From positions 1 to 20,630 of the forward strand of contig JAISIB010000132.1 of the NCBI GenBank assembly GCA_031262265.1: a DNA stretch of 20,630 bases, read 5' to 3'. Both the position numbers and the translations under genes were made by a program. Below the pieces are notes generated by a model. It made no database searches, was not told the DNA's origin, and saw nothing but the letters and a program-made list of their open reading frames with translations. This DNA is from Prevotellaceae bacterium. Its GTDB lineage: Bacteria > Bacteroidota > Bacteroidia > Bacteroidales > Bacteroidaceae. This document shows, in pieces, positions 1 through 7,045 of this stretch. Each line of letters opens with the position of its first letter. Positions within the stretch are counted from its first letter, which is position 1.

Positions 1-621
1 TATCACACCGTCAACTATAAAGAGCGGTTGATTCTCACGACCTTCCGACGTAGAGTTACCGCCACGAATCGTAATGCTCGCACCGGAACCGGCGGCACCG
101 CTACCTTGTGTAATACTTACGCCCGGAATCTTACCTGCCAACGAGTTGATGACGTTCGTTTGTTTGTTCTTCATCAGCTCCGTCGCATTGACGTCGGATA
201 CGGCATAGCCCAAGGCTTTCTTTTCCTTGCGGATACCCATAGCCGTCACCACCACTTCGTCCAGCATCTCGGTGTCTTCTTGCAACGTAATGGTGTAAGA
301 AGAGGCCGCGCCGACGGTGAATTCTTGCGTCACGTAACCGATGTAGGAGATGACGAGCACCTGCCCTTGCCTGACGCTGAGCGTGAAGTCGCCGTCTACA
401 TTGGAAATAGTACCGGTCCCGGGTTCGCCTTTCAGGGTGACGTTGGCTCCGATGATGGATTCACCGGCCGCATCGACGATCTTACCCGTGATGGTTTTGT
501 TTTGTTGAACGCCCTGCACCGTGTTGTCGGCGGGGGAGTTGGAATCGTTAGCCACTAGCGGAGCACTTCCTGCGAAGAAAGCGGCAGCAGCCACCAACAA
601 GAGAAACTTGCTGTTTTTCAT
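1..621 (-). CDS. SusC/RagA-family TonB-dependent outer-membrane receptor, N-terminal part (runs off left edge)
   Basis: Only the first 207 codons are present; the gene continues past base 1 in frame. Seen: a signal peptide (MKNSKFLLLVAAAAFFAG, then a cut near residue 24), a carboxypeptidase-regulatory-like beta-sandwich (about 45-125, with GKIVDAAGESIIGANV and SYIGYVTQEF), the DEVVVTAMG linker typical of SusC proteins, and the start of the plug domain (LAGKIPGVSITQG, ITIRGG, QPLFIVDGV). The family imports glycans or peptides across the outer membrane with TonB energy and a SusD lipoprotein partner, which would lie beyond the left edge. The substrate cannot be told from this part. The start is the ATG at 619-621, which directly precedes the signal peptide. 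A -7 promoter element lies about 130 bp upstream. Family assignment is firm. Confidence 0.93.
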   Translation of the reverse strand, partial: MKNSKFLLLVAAAAFFAGSAPLVANDSNSPADNTVQGVQQNKTITGKIVDAAGESIIGANVTLKGEPGTGTISNVDGDFTLSVRQGQVLVISYIGYVTQEFTVGAASSYTITLQEDTEMLDEVVVTAMGIRKEKKALGYAVSDVNATELMKNKQTNVINSLAGKIPGVSITQGSGAAGSGASITIRGGNSTSEGRENQPLFIVDGVI

Positions 622-691
622 TGTCCGTGTCTTTCCTTTTCTGTTCATAAAAAGATTAACTTAATTAAAGTTGTTATTAGCCCCATACAAG

Positions 692-710
692 TACCCGACT
701 TGCTTGGGTA
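692..710 (-). other. Overlapping short hairpins in the susC-like leader
   Basis: TACCC (692-696) can pair with GGGTA (706-710), and the overlapping CAAGT/ACTTG pair (689-693 with 699-703) offers an alternative fold. Both lie in the predicted 5' leader of the SusC-like gene. Function unknown; could be chance. Confidence 0.25.
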
Positions 711-747
711 TGATATTTGTCGTATTATGTTTCTCACTTATGTGATG

Positions 748-755
748 CAAATGTA
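748..755 (-). promoter_or_regulatory. -7 promoter element for the SusC-like gene
   Basis: The minus strand reads TACATTTG, an exact match to the Bacteroides -7 element TAnnTTTG. No good TTTG -33 element is found 19-21 bp upstream, so an activator may be needed. It predicts a leader of about 120 nt. Between this element and the terminator at 839-884 the 622-939 gap holds only AT-rich sequence. Confidence 0.5.
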
Positions 756-838
756 TGCGATTCTACAATATCATTTTAGAAAATAACACTTAATTTTAGC
801 GTCTGAATGATTATTTTAGGTTAATTAACTTATGTAGC

Positions 839-884
839 AAAAACAAGCCGCCCACAAGAATCAAAGATTCATCGTGTAGCGGCT
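839..884 (-). terminator. Intrinsic terminator of the XRE gene
   Basis: AGCCGC (846-851) pairs with GCGGCT (879-884), and GAATC/GATTC closes an AAA loop, with small internal mismatches between. On the minus strand the stem is followed by TGTTTTTGC (T-run 839-843). It sits about 55 bp downstream of the XRE stop codon. Confidence 0.7.
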
Positions 885-939
885 CGTTATAACCAATTAA
901 AGCCCAAAGTCTCGTGAATTTCACCAGACTACTCGGTCA

Positions 940-1248
940 CTATACGCCGATCGGCTTTAAGATTTCAATTCTCATACCCAACGCATTGATAATTCGATAG
1001 AACATAGCTACGCTCGGGCTTACTCCACCGTTCTCAATACGCGAAATATACGATTTCGTCGTATGTAATCTCTTCGCAAGTTCGGCTTGTGTCACATGCG
1101 CCTCTTTCCTTGCTTCAAGCAAAATCTGCCCACTGTAAAAAGCGTAGGCTTGTTCTTCTGCCTTCGCCCGCTCAGGGGTTCCCGGTGCTCCAAATTTCAG
1201 ATCAAGCTCAGCACTAATGTCTGTTAGCATGTTGTTGTTTGTATTCAT
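940..1248 (-). CDS. XRE-family helix-turn-helix regulator, antitoxin-like, without a toxin partner
   Basis: A 102-residue DNA-binding protein. Residues 42-97 form a Cro/C1-type helix-turn-helix with TQAELAKRLHTTKSYISRIE (53-72). The N-terminal 40 residues are polar and resemble the extension of HigA/RelB-linked XRE antitoxins. A toxin gene normally lies directly upstream of such an antitoxin; here the upstream 200 bp hold a promoter and a 21-bp tandem array, and the next gene is a lipoprotein, so the regulator looks orphan. Start: ATG at 1246-1248; the ATG six codons later (1228-1230) is an alternative. It has its own terminator (839-884) and promoter (1287-1318), so it is probably monocistronic. 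It could be a stand-alone autoregulator, an antitoxin that lost its toxin, or a chromosomal anti-addiction factor. Confidence 0.85.
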   Translation of the reverse strand: MNTNNNMLTDISAELDLKFGAPGTPERAKAEEQAYAFYSGQILLEARKEAHVTQAELAKRLHTTKSYISRIENGGVSPSVAMFYRIINALGMRIEILKPIGV

Positions 1249-1286
1249 AGTAATGACCGTATGTTATAACCTTCTTTCCCATGTCG

Positions 1287-1318
1287 CAAAGATATGCAAT
1301 GTTTTCATATCATGCAAC
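1287..1318 (-). promoter_or_regulatory. Promoter of the XRE gene
   Basis: The minus strand reads TATCTTTG (1287-1294), an exact TAnnTTTG -7 element. GTTG, one mismatch from the TTTG -33 element, lies 20 bp upstream. It falls directly between the 21-bp repeat array and the XRE start codon. Confidence 0.6.
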
Positions 1319-1334
1319 ACTGGAAGAACATCTT

Positions 1335-1460
1335 ACGAAGATATTTTCATGACCTACGAAGATATTTTCATAACTGACTAAGATATTTCAATAAGCGACT
1401 AAGATATTTCAATAACTGACTAAGATATTCTACTAACTTACGGGGATATTTTCACTTCAC
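1335..1460. repeat. Six-unit, 21-bp direct tandem repeat array
   Basis: Six contiguous units begin at 1335, 1356, 1377, 1398, 1419 and 1440, each with AC first and with the core GATATT at exactly 21-bp steps (1340, 1361, 1382, 1403, 1424, 1445). Units 3 and 4 differ at only one or two bases; units 1 and 2 share ACGAAGATATTTTCAT. The core GAAGATATTTTC is nearly a palindrome around ATAT. The array ends about 17 bp from the -33 region of the XRE promoter and its last unit covers the stop codon of the neighbouring lipoprotein gene. A 21-bp period equals two helical turns, so all cores would face the same side of the DNA, as expected for a cooperative protein-binding array. Binding by the XRE protein is inference. 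There are no unique spacers, so it is not a CRISPR array. Confidence 0.9.
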
Positions 1461-2069
1461 TTGTACGGCAGCAAACTGTGCGTCGGGGAAGATATACAGA
1501 GACTCGTCGTTCTGCCAAACGGAGGCTACGGGCTGTCCGTCATACGTATATCCGTTGTATCCGATATAGATCTCGTTGTCACGAGCGACGACAGACTGGG
1601 GCAATGCGCCCTCTTCGCCGGCATTTCGGATAGCTCCGCTCATCCAAAGAAAGGACTCGGGGTTGTCGTCGCGCAATCGGTAACCGGTTACATAGACGCG
1701 GCCGTCGGCCACCCACAGGGCTGTGGCCAAAGATTCGTCGGCGAACAAGCGTGTACCGTGTCCGTTTTTCCAGAGCATCGCCCATGAGCGCATGTCTTCG
1801 TTCTCGCCTTCGACCACGCCACCGGCTACGTACACATCGCCGCCATCGGTGACGAACAAGGCCGTAGCCGTAGACGAGGAGTCGCACAAATAGGTCGCGA
1901 CGCCATTCACCCAAAGCGTGGCGCGCTGTACGCCCAACGAATCGATCATGGCTCCCGCCGCATAGACTCGATGCTCGGTCGAAGAACCGACCGTAGACTT
2001 CTCGGAAGAGGTGCAGGCAGCGACAATCGCTACCGTCATAAGGAGGAAAAGATAGAGGAACTGTTTCAT
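1452..2069 (-). CDS. Lipoprotein of unknown function with four beta-propeller-like repeats
   Basis: A 205-residue protein with a lipoprotein signal peptide; the lipobox V16-A-A-C19 makes Cys19 the lipidated residue. The mature part shows four related units beginning near residues 35, 79, 125 and 167 (VYAAG, VYVAGG, VYVTGY, IYIGYN), each followed by a WxxG or LW element (ATLWVNG, AMLWKNG, SFLWMSG, ASVWQND), giving a period of 42-46 residues. This is the look of beta-propeller blades, but four blades are fewer than a usual closed propeller. An upstream in-frame ATG-like start would add 14 residues in front of the signal peptide, so the start at 2067-2069 is chosen (AGGA about 8 nt upstream). 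The last codons overlap the 21-bp array. Not recognised as a named family; role unknown. Confidence 0.75.
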   Translation of the reverse strand: MKQFLYLFLLMTVAIVAACTSSEKSTVGSSTEHRVYAAGAMIDSLGVQRATLWVNGVATYLCDSSSTATALFVTDGGDVYVAGGVVEGENEDMRSWAMLWKNGHGTRLFADESLATALWVADGRVYVTGYRLRDDNPESFLWMSGAIRNAGEEGALPQSVVARDNEIYIGYNGYTYDGQPVASVWQNDESLYIFPDAQFAAVQVK

Positions 2070-2099
2070 ACGAATCCTGATTTGAAAATTATTAGCTCG

Positions 2100-2107
2100 C
2101 AAAAGTA
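2100..2107 (-). promoter_or_regulatory. -7 promoter element for the repeat lipoprotein
   Basis: The minus strand reads TACTTTTG, matching TAnnTTTG, and predicts a leader of about 25 nt. It directly abuts the terminator of the upstream decarboxylase operon. No clear -33 element. Confidence 0.5.
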
Positions 2108-2109
2108 AC

Positions 2110-2145
2110 AAAAAAAAAGCCCGCGACTCACATCGCAGGCTTTTT
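2110..2145 (-). terminator. Bidirectional intrinsic terminator after the decarboxylase operon
   Basis: AGCC-GCGA (2118-2126) pairs with TCGC-GGCT (2133-2141) around the loop CTCACA, with one internal mismatch. The stem is flanked by A-runs on the left and TTTTT on the right, so it can stop transcription in both directions; the biological use is for the minus-strand mmd operon. Confidence 0.75.
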
Positions 2146-2185
2146 ACATACCATGAAAAATCTAAAAAACGATCTTAACGAGTAT

Positions 2186-2205
2186 CTATACCTTCTATGG
2201 TATAG
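2186..2205 (-). other. Hairpin just after mmdB
   Basis: CTATACC (2186-2192) and GGTATAG (2199-2205) form a perfect 7-bp stem with loop TTCTAT, 4 bases after the mmdB stop codon. It has no T-run, so it may be a 3'-end stabiliser rather than the terminator. Confidence 0.4.
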
Positions 2206-2209
2206 TATA

Positions 2210-3370
2210 TTAACCCAAGAAGCCCAGCAAAATACCGGCGGCTACGGCCGAACCGATCACACCGGCTACGTTGGGACCCATGGCGTGCATCAACAGATAA
2301 TTGGTCGAGTCGTATTCCAAACCAACTACTTGTGAAATACGCGCCGAGTCGGGCACGGCCGACACACCGGCGTTGCCGATGAGCGGATTAATCTTATTTC
2401 CTTGTTTCAGGAACAGGTTGAAGAACTTCACGAACAAGACGCCGGCCGTCGTCGCAATGACAAACGAGAAAGCACCGAGTGCGAAAATTCTCACGGAGTT
2501 CCATGTCAGGAATTGCGATGCTTGCGTGGATGCGCCCACCGTCAGTCCCAACAACATCGTAATGACGTCGATCAACGGATTGGCTGCCGTATTGGCCAAA
2601 CGACGTGTCACGCCGCTTTCTTTGAGCAAGTTGCCGAAAAAGAGCATGCCCAACAGCGGCAGACCCGACGGCACGAGGAAGCCCGTCAACAACAAACCGA
2701 TCACCGGAAAGATCACTTTCTCGGTATGCGACACCGCGCGCGGCGGTTTCATGCGGATCAGACGTTCTTTCTTGCCGGTCAGCCAGCGCATAATAGGCGG
2801 CTGAATCACAGGTACCAACGCCATGTAGGAATAAGCCGAGACGGCGATCGCCCCCATGAGATTGGGCGCCAGTTTGGACGACAAAAAGATTGCCGTCGGG
2901 CCGTCGGCTCCACCGATAATACCGATTGCGCCGGCCTGACTGGGATCGAAGCCCATCCACAAGGCGATCGTGTACGCACCGAAGATACCGAATTGCGCCG
3001 CAGCACCGATAAGCATCAGTTTCGGATTGGAGATAAGGGCGGAAAAGTCGGTCATAGCCCCGATGCCCAAGAATATGAGCGGCGGATACCAGCCGGACGT
3101 GACGCCTTGATAAAGAATATTCAATACCGAACCTTCTTCGTAGATGCCCACTTTGAGTCCGGCCTCCAAGTTGAAGGGAATATTGCCTACCAACATACCA
3201 AAACCGATCGGGATAAGCAGCATCGGCTCGAATTCTTTGGCAATAGCCAAATAGATAAAGCAGATACCGACAAGAATCATGACAAAGTTGCCGAATGCCG
3301 CGTTGGCAAAACCGGTATACTGCCAGAATGTGGTCAGGTTATCGCCTATAAATGAAACGAACTCTCCCAT
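2210..3370 (-). CDS. mmdB: Na+-translocating methylmalonyl-CoA decarboxylase, beta (membrane pump) subunit
   Basis: A 386-residue polytopic inner-membrane protein of the OadB/GcdB/MmdB family. It takes CO2 from carboxybiotin and couples its release to Na+ export. Seen: many hydrophobic segments, the family motif GGADGPTAIF (about 153-162), SAYSYMALVPVIQPP (about 178-192), and the C-terminal NPLIGNAGVSAVPDSAR with GPNVAGVIGS, all features of the ion-binding core. Length agrees with the family. A TTG three codons upstream could extend the frame, but the ATG at 3368-3370 begins one base after the mmdC stop (TAG T ATG), which suggests translational coupling, so it is preferred. It is the last gene of the mce-mmd operon. 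The choice of methylmalonyl-CoA rather than another acid rests on the neighbouring epimerase and mmdA. Confidence 0.93.
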   Translation of the reverse strand: MGEFVSFIGDNLTTFWQYTGFANAAFGNFVMILVGICFIYLAIAKEFEPMLLIPIGFGMLVGNIPFNLEAGLKVGIYEEGSVLNILYQGVTSGWYPPLIFLGIGAMTDFSALISNPKLMLIGAAAQFGIFGAYTIALWMGFDPSQAGAIGIIGGADGPTAIFLSSKLAPNLMGAIAVSAYSYMALVPVIQPPIMRWLTGKKERLIRMKPPRAVSHTEKVIFPVIGLLLTGFLVPSGLPLLGMLFFGNLLKESGVTRRLANTAANPLIDVITMLLGLTVGASTQASQFLTWNSVRIFALGAFSFVIATTAGVLFVKFFNLFLKQGNKINPLIGNAGVSAVPDSARISQVVGLEYDSTNYLLMHAMGPNVAGVIGSAVAAGILLGFLG

Positions 3371-3371
3371 A

Positions 3372-3803
3372 CTACTCAATGATTACGAGGTCTGCACCTT
3401 CCAATATGGAATCGCCCTTGCCGACGCAAATGGAAACAACCTTGCCGTCTTTGTTGGCGTTGATATTGTTCTCCATCTTCATCGCTTCGAGGATGATAAC
3501 CGTCTGGCCTTTCTTCACCGTATCGCCTTCCTTGACTTTGATTTCGAGAATCACGCCCGGAAGCGGAGACTTCACGGAGTCTTTTCTGACGGGCTTAGCC
3601 GCCGGCGTCACTACCGGAGCACCGGTTGCCGTACGCGGGGCAGCTGCCGGACGCGAGATCTTAGGCGCGGAGGTTTTCACCGGTTTATCGAGTTCCACCT
3701 TATAAGGCGTACCGTTTACTTCTACGTGGGCAAGATTTCCTTCGACGTCCTTAATGACCACGTTATAGGGATTTCCGTTGATTTTATACTTATATTCTTT
3801 CAT
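3372..3803 (-). CDS. mmdC: Biotin carboxyl carrier subunit of methylmalonyl-CoA decarboxylase
   Basis: A 143-residue biotin carrier. The C-terminal biotinyl domain (about 75-143) holds the biotinylation motif EAMKM, with Lys109 the expected attachment site. It follows a flexible Ala/Pro/Lys/Thr-rich linker (about 44-78) that lets the arm swing between the carboxyltransferase and the membrane pump. The N-terminal 40 residues (YKYKINGNPYNVVI, HVEVNGTPYKVEL) form the small domain common in Bacteroidales versions. It lies between the OadG-like gene (30 nt upstream) and mmdB (one-base gap). Confidence 0.93.
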   Translation of the reverse strand: MKEYKYKINGNPYNVVIKDVEGNLAHVEVNGTPYKVELDKPVKTSAPKISRPAAAPRTATGAPVVTPAAKPVRKDSVKSPLPGVILEIKVKEGDTVKKGQTVIILEAMKMENNINANKDGKVVSICVGKGDSILEGADLVIIE

Positions 3804-3833
3804 AACGGTAATTGATTTTTTGAGATTGGGAGT

Positions 3834-4760
3834 TTATTTTCTGGGGAGTTCGGTCAACGTATATATCTTGGAACTCCACGGCGAGTACGTACGCTTCACC
3901 TTATTAATGGTCAATACCATGTCTTCAATATCGTGTACGTCTTCCTGCATTTCGTGCATGGCCATCGCAATGGCGGCAAACTCTTCGCCCGAACGTGAGC
4001 CGAAGCCTTTCTCTTTGGCTTCTTCCATATCGGTAATGCCGTGTGCCTTCATCGCATTGCGCGCACTCATCTTCACGGAAATGACGCCTATCACTCTAAA
4101 AAAGAGGTATAAAAGAATAAGTGCCGTGAACACTACGCCCATCGCGGTAACGGTCATGCCGATACCGACGCTGTCGTGTCGCTCAAACTTCTCTATTTTC
4201 TCATTCGTATCCAACGTGATGTTGTTCGTGCTTGGAGTAACGTACCAATACTCATTGGAAGATACCGTCGTGCCGCGCATTTCCCAACCGTCCTTACCGT
4301 CAAATGTCCGCGCCCACGAGTGGTCGGGCAACATGCCGGCAGGAATCGTTACTTCGTCAATGAGCGTCGTCCCGTCCGTATTGTATAAAGCGATGTAGTT
4401 CTCTTTATTCGGATCCAACGTAAAGCTCAAATGGAAAGTTCCCCGCCACGGCTGATTGTCCGCCCAAAACAAAAGATGCTGGCGCGGTTTGATTTGCGTC
4501 AATATATCGCCTTTGGGAATAGAATACTTCTTCGGATTGTTGCGGTCGTCGGTCAAGAAACAACCGGCCACGTTCACCGTCCCGTAAGACGTGTTGAACA
4601 GTTCAACCCAAGCATTGTGCATCCCATAATCGTCTTGGAAATTGGTCTCGTTGACTACCATGATTTCATTGATGCGTAGGCTGGACGCTTGCTGCGCCTG
4701 CACGAACGCACCGGCCGAAAGGAGTATGGCAACGAATATCCCGATTCTTTTTATATTCAT
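3834..4760 (-). CDS. mmdD: Lamin-tail-domain / OadG-like fusion; small membrane subunit of methylmalonyl-CoA decarboxylase
   Basis: A 308-residue protein with three parts. A signal peptide (1-22, ending FVQAQ). A lamin-tail-like beta-sandwich (about 27-150) with the expected landmarks LRINEIMVVN, WVELFN, CFLTDDRNNPKKY, LLFWAD and NYIALYNTDG. Then one membrane helix (about 198-225) followed by a charged cytoplasmic tail (about 228-308), as in the OadG/MmdD subunits that hold the decarboxylase complex together. Classic OadG subunits are about 80-100 residues, so the N-terminal 190 residues are an addition that would lie in the periplasm. Its place between mmdA and mmdC supports the complex role. 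The function of the lamin-tail domain here is unknown; anchoring to another periplasmic part is inference. Start: ATG at 4758-4760, directly before the signal peptide. Confidence 0.85.
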   Translation of the reverse strand: MNIKRIGIFVAILLSAGAFVQAQQASSLRINEIMVVNETNFQDDYGMHNAWVELFNTSYGTVNVAGCFLTDDRNNPKKYSIPKGDILTQIKPRQHLLFWADNQPWRGTFHLSFTLDPNKENYIALYNTDGTTLIDEVTIPAGMLPDHSWARTFDGKDGWEMRGTTVSSNEYWYVTPSTNNITLDTNEKIEKFERHDSVGIGMTVTAMGVVFTALILLYLFFRVIGVISVKMSARNAMKAHGITDMEEAKEKGFGSRSGEEFAAIAMAMHEMQEDVHDIEDMVLTINKVKRTYSPWSSKIYTLTELPRK

Positions 4761-4780
4761 AACTGTCGTTCCGATAAGTA

Positions 4781-6334
4781 CTACAATGGGATGTTTCCGT
4801 GCTTTTTCGCCGGATTGATTTGCTTCTTGGTCTGCAACTGTTGCAGCGCGCGAATAACGCGGAAGCGCGTGTTGCGAGGCTCAATCACGTCGTCGATATA
4901 ACCATACTTCGCCGCATTATACGGGTTGGAAAAGAGCTTGTTGTACTCGGCTTCCTTTTCAGCCAGATACGCCGCCGGATCGGCAGCTTCTTTGGCTTCC
5001 TTCGCGTAGAGAACTTCTACCGCGCCGGCACCGCCCATCACCGCAATTTCAGCGGTAGGCCAAGCATAATTCATATCGCCGCGAAGTTGCTTGCAGCTCA
5101 TCACGATATGCGAACCGCCATAAGATTTACGCAGCGTAACCGTTACTTTCGGCACGGTAGCTTCGCCGTACGCATAAAGCAACTTTGCTCCGTGCAATAT
5201 CACGGCATTGTATTCTTGTCCCGTGCCCGGAAGGAATCCCGGCACATCTACCAATGTAACTAACGGAATATTGAATGCGTCGCAGAAACGAACGAAGCGT
5301 GCGCCCTTGCGTGAAGAATTGCAATCGAGTACGCCAGCCAGATACTTCGGCTGATTGGCTACCACGCCTACCGACTGTCCGTTGAAACGAGCAAAACCGA
5401 CAATGATATTCTTCGCGTAATCCTTTTGTACTTCCAAGAATTCTCCGTTGTCAACGATCGCCGCAATAACTTCGTACATATCGTACGGTTTATTCGGGCT
5501 ATCGGGAATGATCTCGTTCAAAGAATCTTCCAAGCGGTCTATCGGATCATTGCAAGTAATCAACGGCGGTTCTTCCAAGTTGTTTTGCGGCAAGTAACTG
5601 AGCAAACGGCGAATCGTTTGCAGACCTTCTTCCTCCGTGGAAGCCGTAAAGTGCGTAACGCCGGATCTTGATGCATGCACACTGGCACCGCCTAAGTCTT
5701 CTTGCGTAACGTCTTCGCCGGTCACCGTCTTTACGACCTTCGGGCCGGTTAGGAACATGTAAGAAGTACCTTCCGTCATCAATGTAAAATCGGTCAACGC
5801 CGGTGAATAAACGGCACCGCCGGCACAAGGTCCGAAGATACCGGAAATTTGCGGAATAACTCCCGAAGCGAGAATATTGCGCTGAAATATTTCCGAATAA
5901 CCGGCCAATGCGTTCACGCCTTCTTGAATACGCGCACCGCCCGAATCGTTGATACCGATAACCGGCGCGCCCATTTTCATGGCCATATCCATTACTTTAC
6001 AAATCTTTTGCGCCATCGTTTCCGACAGTGAGCCGCCGAAGACGGTAAAGTCTTGTGCGAAAACGTATACCAATCGCCCGTCGATCGTTCCGTATCCCGT
6101 AACGACGCCGTCGCCTAAGAAATGTTTTTTCTCTTGGCCGAAATTGGTACAACGATGTTCCACAAACATATCTATCTCTTCAAAGCTACCCTCGTCCAGC
6201 AGTTGGGCGATCCGCTCGCGGGCTGTATATTTGCCCTTTGCGTGTTGTTTCTCGATAGCTTTTTCACCTCCTCCGATACGAGCTTTTGCACGAAGGTCTA
6301 TCAGTTCCTTTACTTTTTCAAGTTGGTTACTCAT
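4781..6334 (-). CDS. mmdA: Methylmalonyl-CoA decarboxylase alpha (carboxyltransferase) subunit
   Basis: A 517-residue cytoplasmic carboxyltransferase of the MmdA/PccB family. It moves the carboxyl group of (S)-methylmalonyl-CoA to biotin on MmdC, giving propionyl-CoA. Seen: the N-terminal crotonase-like half with NDSGGARIQEG (129-139) and GPCAGGAVYSPALTDF (168-183), and the C-terminal half with VDVPGFLPGTGQEY, LRKSYGGSHIVM and GGAGAVEVLY. The length fits the family. The longer frame adds 13 unlikely residues, so the ATG at 6332-6334 before SNQLEKVKELIDLRAKAR is chosen. PccB of propionyl-CoA carboxylase is very similar; the adjacent membrane pump and OadG subunits point to the Na+-pumping decarboxylase. 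Confidence 0.93.
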   Translation of the reverse strand: MSNQLEKVKELIDLRAKARIGGGEKAIEKQHAKGKYTARERIAQLLDEGSFEEIDMFVEHRCTNFGQEKKHFLGDGVVTGYGTIDGRLVYVFAQDFTVFGGSLSETMAQKICKVMDMAMKMGAPVIGINDSGGARIQEGVNALAGYSEIFQRNILASGVIPQISGIFGPCAGGAVYSPALTDFTLMTEGTSYMFLTGPKVVKTVTGEDVTQEDLGGASVHASRSGVTHFTASTEEEGLQTIRRLLSYLPQNNLEEPPLITCNDPIDRLEDSLNEIIPDSPNKPYDMYEVIAAIVDNGEFLEVQKDYAKNIIVGFARFNGQSVGVVANQPKYLAGVLDCNSSRKGARFVRFCDAFNIPLVTLVDVPGFLPGTGQEYNAVILHGAKLLYAYGEATVPKVTVTLRKSYGGSHIVMSCKQLRGDMNYAWPTAEIAVMGGAGAVEVLYAKEAKEAADPAAYLAEKEAEYNKLFSNPYNAAKYGYIDDVIEPRNTRFRVIRALQQLQTKKQINPAKKHGNIPL

Positions 6335-6369
6335 GAATGTATTATTTAAGAATTTGTAAAACGGATGTT

Positions 6370-6774
6370 TCAATCTTCACAAAGTTCGGTCAGGACGCCT
6401 TGCGTAGACTTCGGATGCAAGAATGCGATATGCAATCCTTCGGCTCCGCCACGTGGTGCTTTGTCGATCAAGCGCAAGCCCGCCGCTTCGACTTCGGCCA
6501 ACGCGTTAGCAACCCCATCCTCCACGCAAAATGCGAGGTGATGAATACCCTGTCCTTTGTTCTCGATAAATTTAGCGATAGTACTTTCGGGAGAAGTCGG
6601 CTCCAATAATTCGATCTTCGTCTCACCTACTTTCAAGAATGCCGTACGAACCTTTTGGTCTTCGACGACCTCAATGTTGTAACACTTTAATCCCAATACA
6701 TTTTCGTAGTACGGGAGGGCTTCTTCAATGCTATTTACAGCAATGCCCAAGTGTTCAATGTGCGAAATCTTCAT
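6370..6774 (-). CDS. mce: Methylmalonyl-CoA epimerase
   Basis: A 134-residue vicinal-oxygen-chelate fold enzyme that interconverts (R)- and (S)-methylmalonyl-CoA, linking methylmalonyl-CoA mutase to the decarboxylase. Seen: IEHLGIAV with the likely metal ligand His8, VGETKIELLEP (49-59), GIHHLAF with His78/79, HPKSTQGVLTELCE with Glu130, and ESTIAKF, all at the spacing of known epimerases. Length is typical. It is the first gene of the operon: 35 nt before mmdA and with a -7 promoter element 50 nt upstream. Start: ATG at 6772-6774. Confidence 0.93.
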   Translation of the reverse strand: MKISHIEHLGIAVNSIEEALPYYENVLGLKCYNIEVVEDQKVRTAFLKVGETKIELLEPTSPESTIAKFIENKGQGIHHLAFCVEDGVANALAEVEAAGLRLIDKAPRGGAEGLHIAFLHPKSTQGVLTELCED

Positions 6775-6824
6775 AATAATATCAGTTTAATTGTCTACTG
6801 TTTTAGGAGGTTATTAAAACCGCA

Positions 6825-6832
6825 CAAAGATA
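6825..6832 (-). promoter_or_regulatory. -7 promoter element of the mce-mmd operon
   Basis: The minus strand reads TATCTTTG, an exact TAnnTTTG match, predicting a leader of about 45 nt for mce. No TTTG at the right -33 spacing. The rest of the 6775-7045 divergent gap is AT-rich with no clear plus-strand promoter; no TAnnTTTG was seen in front of the gene at 7046. Confidence 0.5.
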
Positions 6833-7045
6833 AGCCATTAAATATCAAATACGGAAATTTTTCTTCAATTAAATGACGATTAACATTTAACCCCCGCGTA
6901 TGATAGTAAAATAACAAAGCCGCTCGTTGTATTCAGCCACTTCGTTTTTGTGTAAATCATTTGCGCAATTCCTATAAAACCCATATCTTGCGCACCTTTC
7001 TACGATATATAATATAGAAGGAACAGTTTATATTACACGTAACCC

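Noticed and set aside
28..558. 176-residue plus-strand open frame opposite the SusC-like gene
   Set aside because: It is the antisense frame of a clear receptor N-terminus.
1335..1460. CRISPR array
   Set aside because: The 21-bp units are contiguous, with no unique spacers, and there are no cas genes nearby.
2153..2335. Small plus-strand gene beginning MKNLKNDLNEY
   Set aside because: It has no ribosome site or promoter, lies in a terminator/hairpin region and runs into antisense mmdB.
2402..3355. 317-residue plus-strand open frame opposite mmdB
   Set aside because: It is low-complexity (rich in Arg, His, Gln), has no family features, and mirrors the well-supported mmdB gene.
3368..3379. 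TTG start for mmdB three codons upstream
   Set aside because: It would overlap mmdC; the ATG one base after the mmdC stop gives the normal N-terminus.
6890..7045. tRNA or riboswitch in the divergent gap
   Set aside because: No cloverleaf, no conserved riboswitch core and no strong stem were found.
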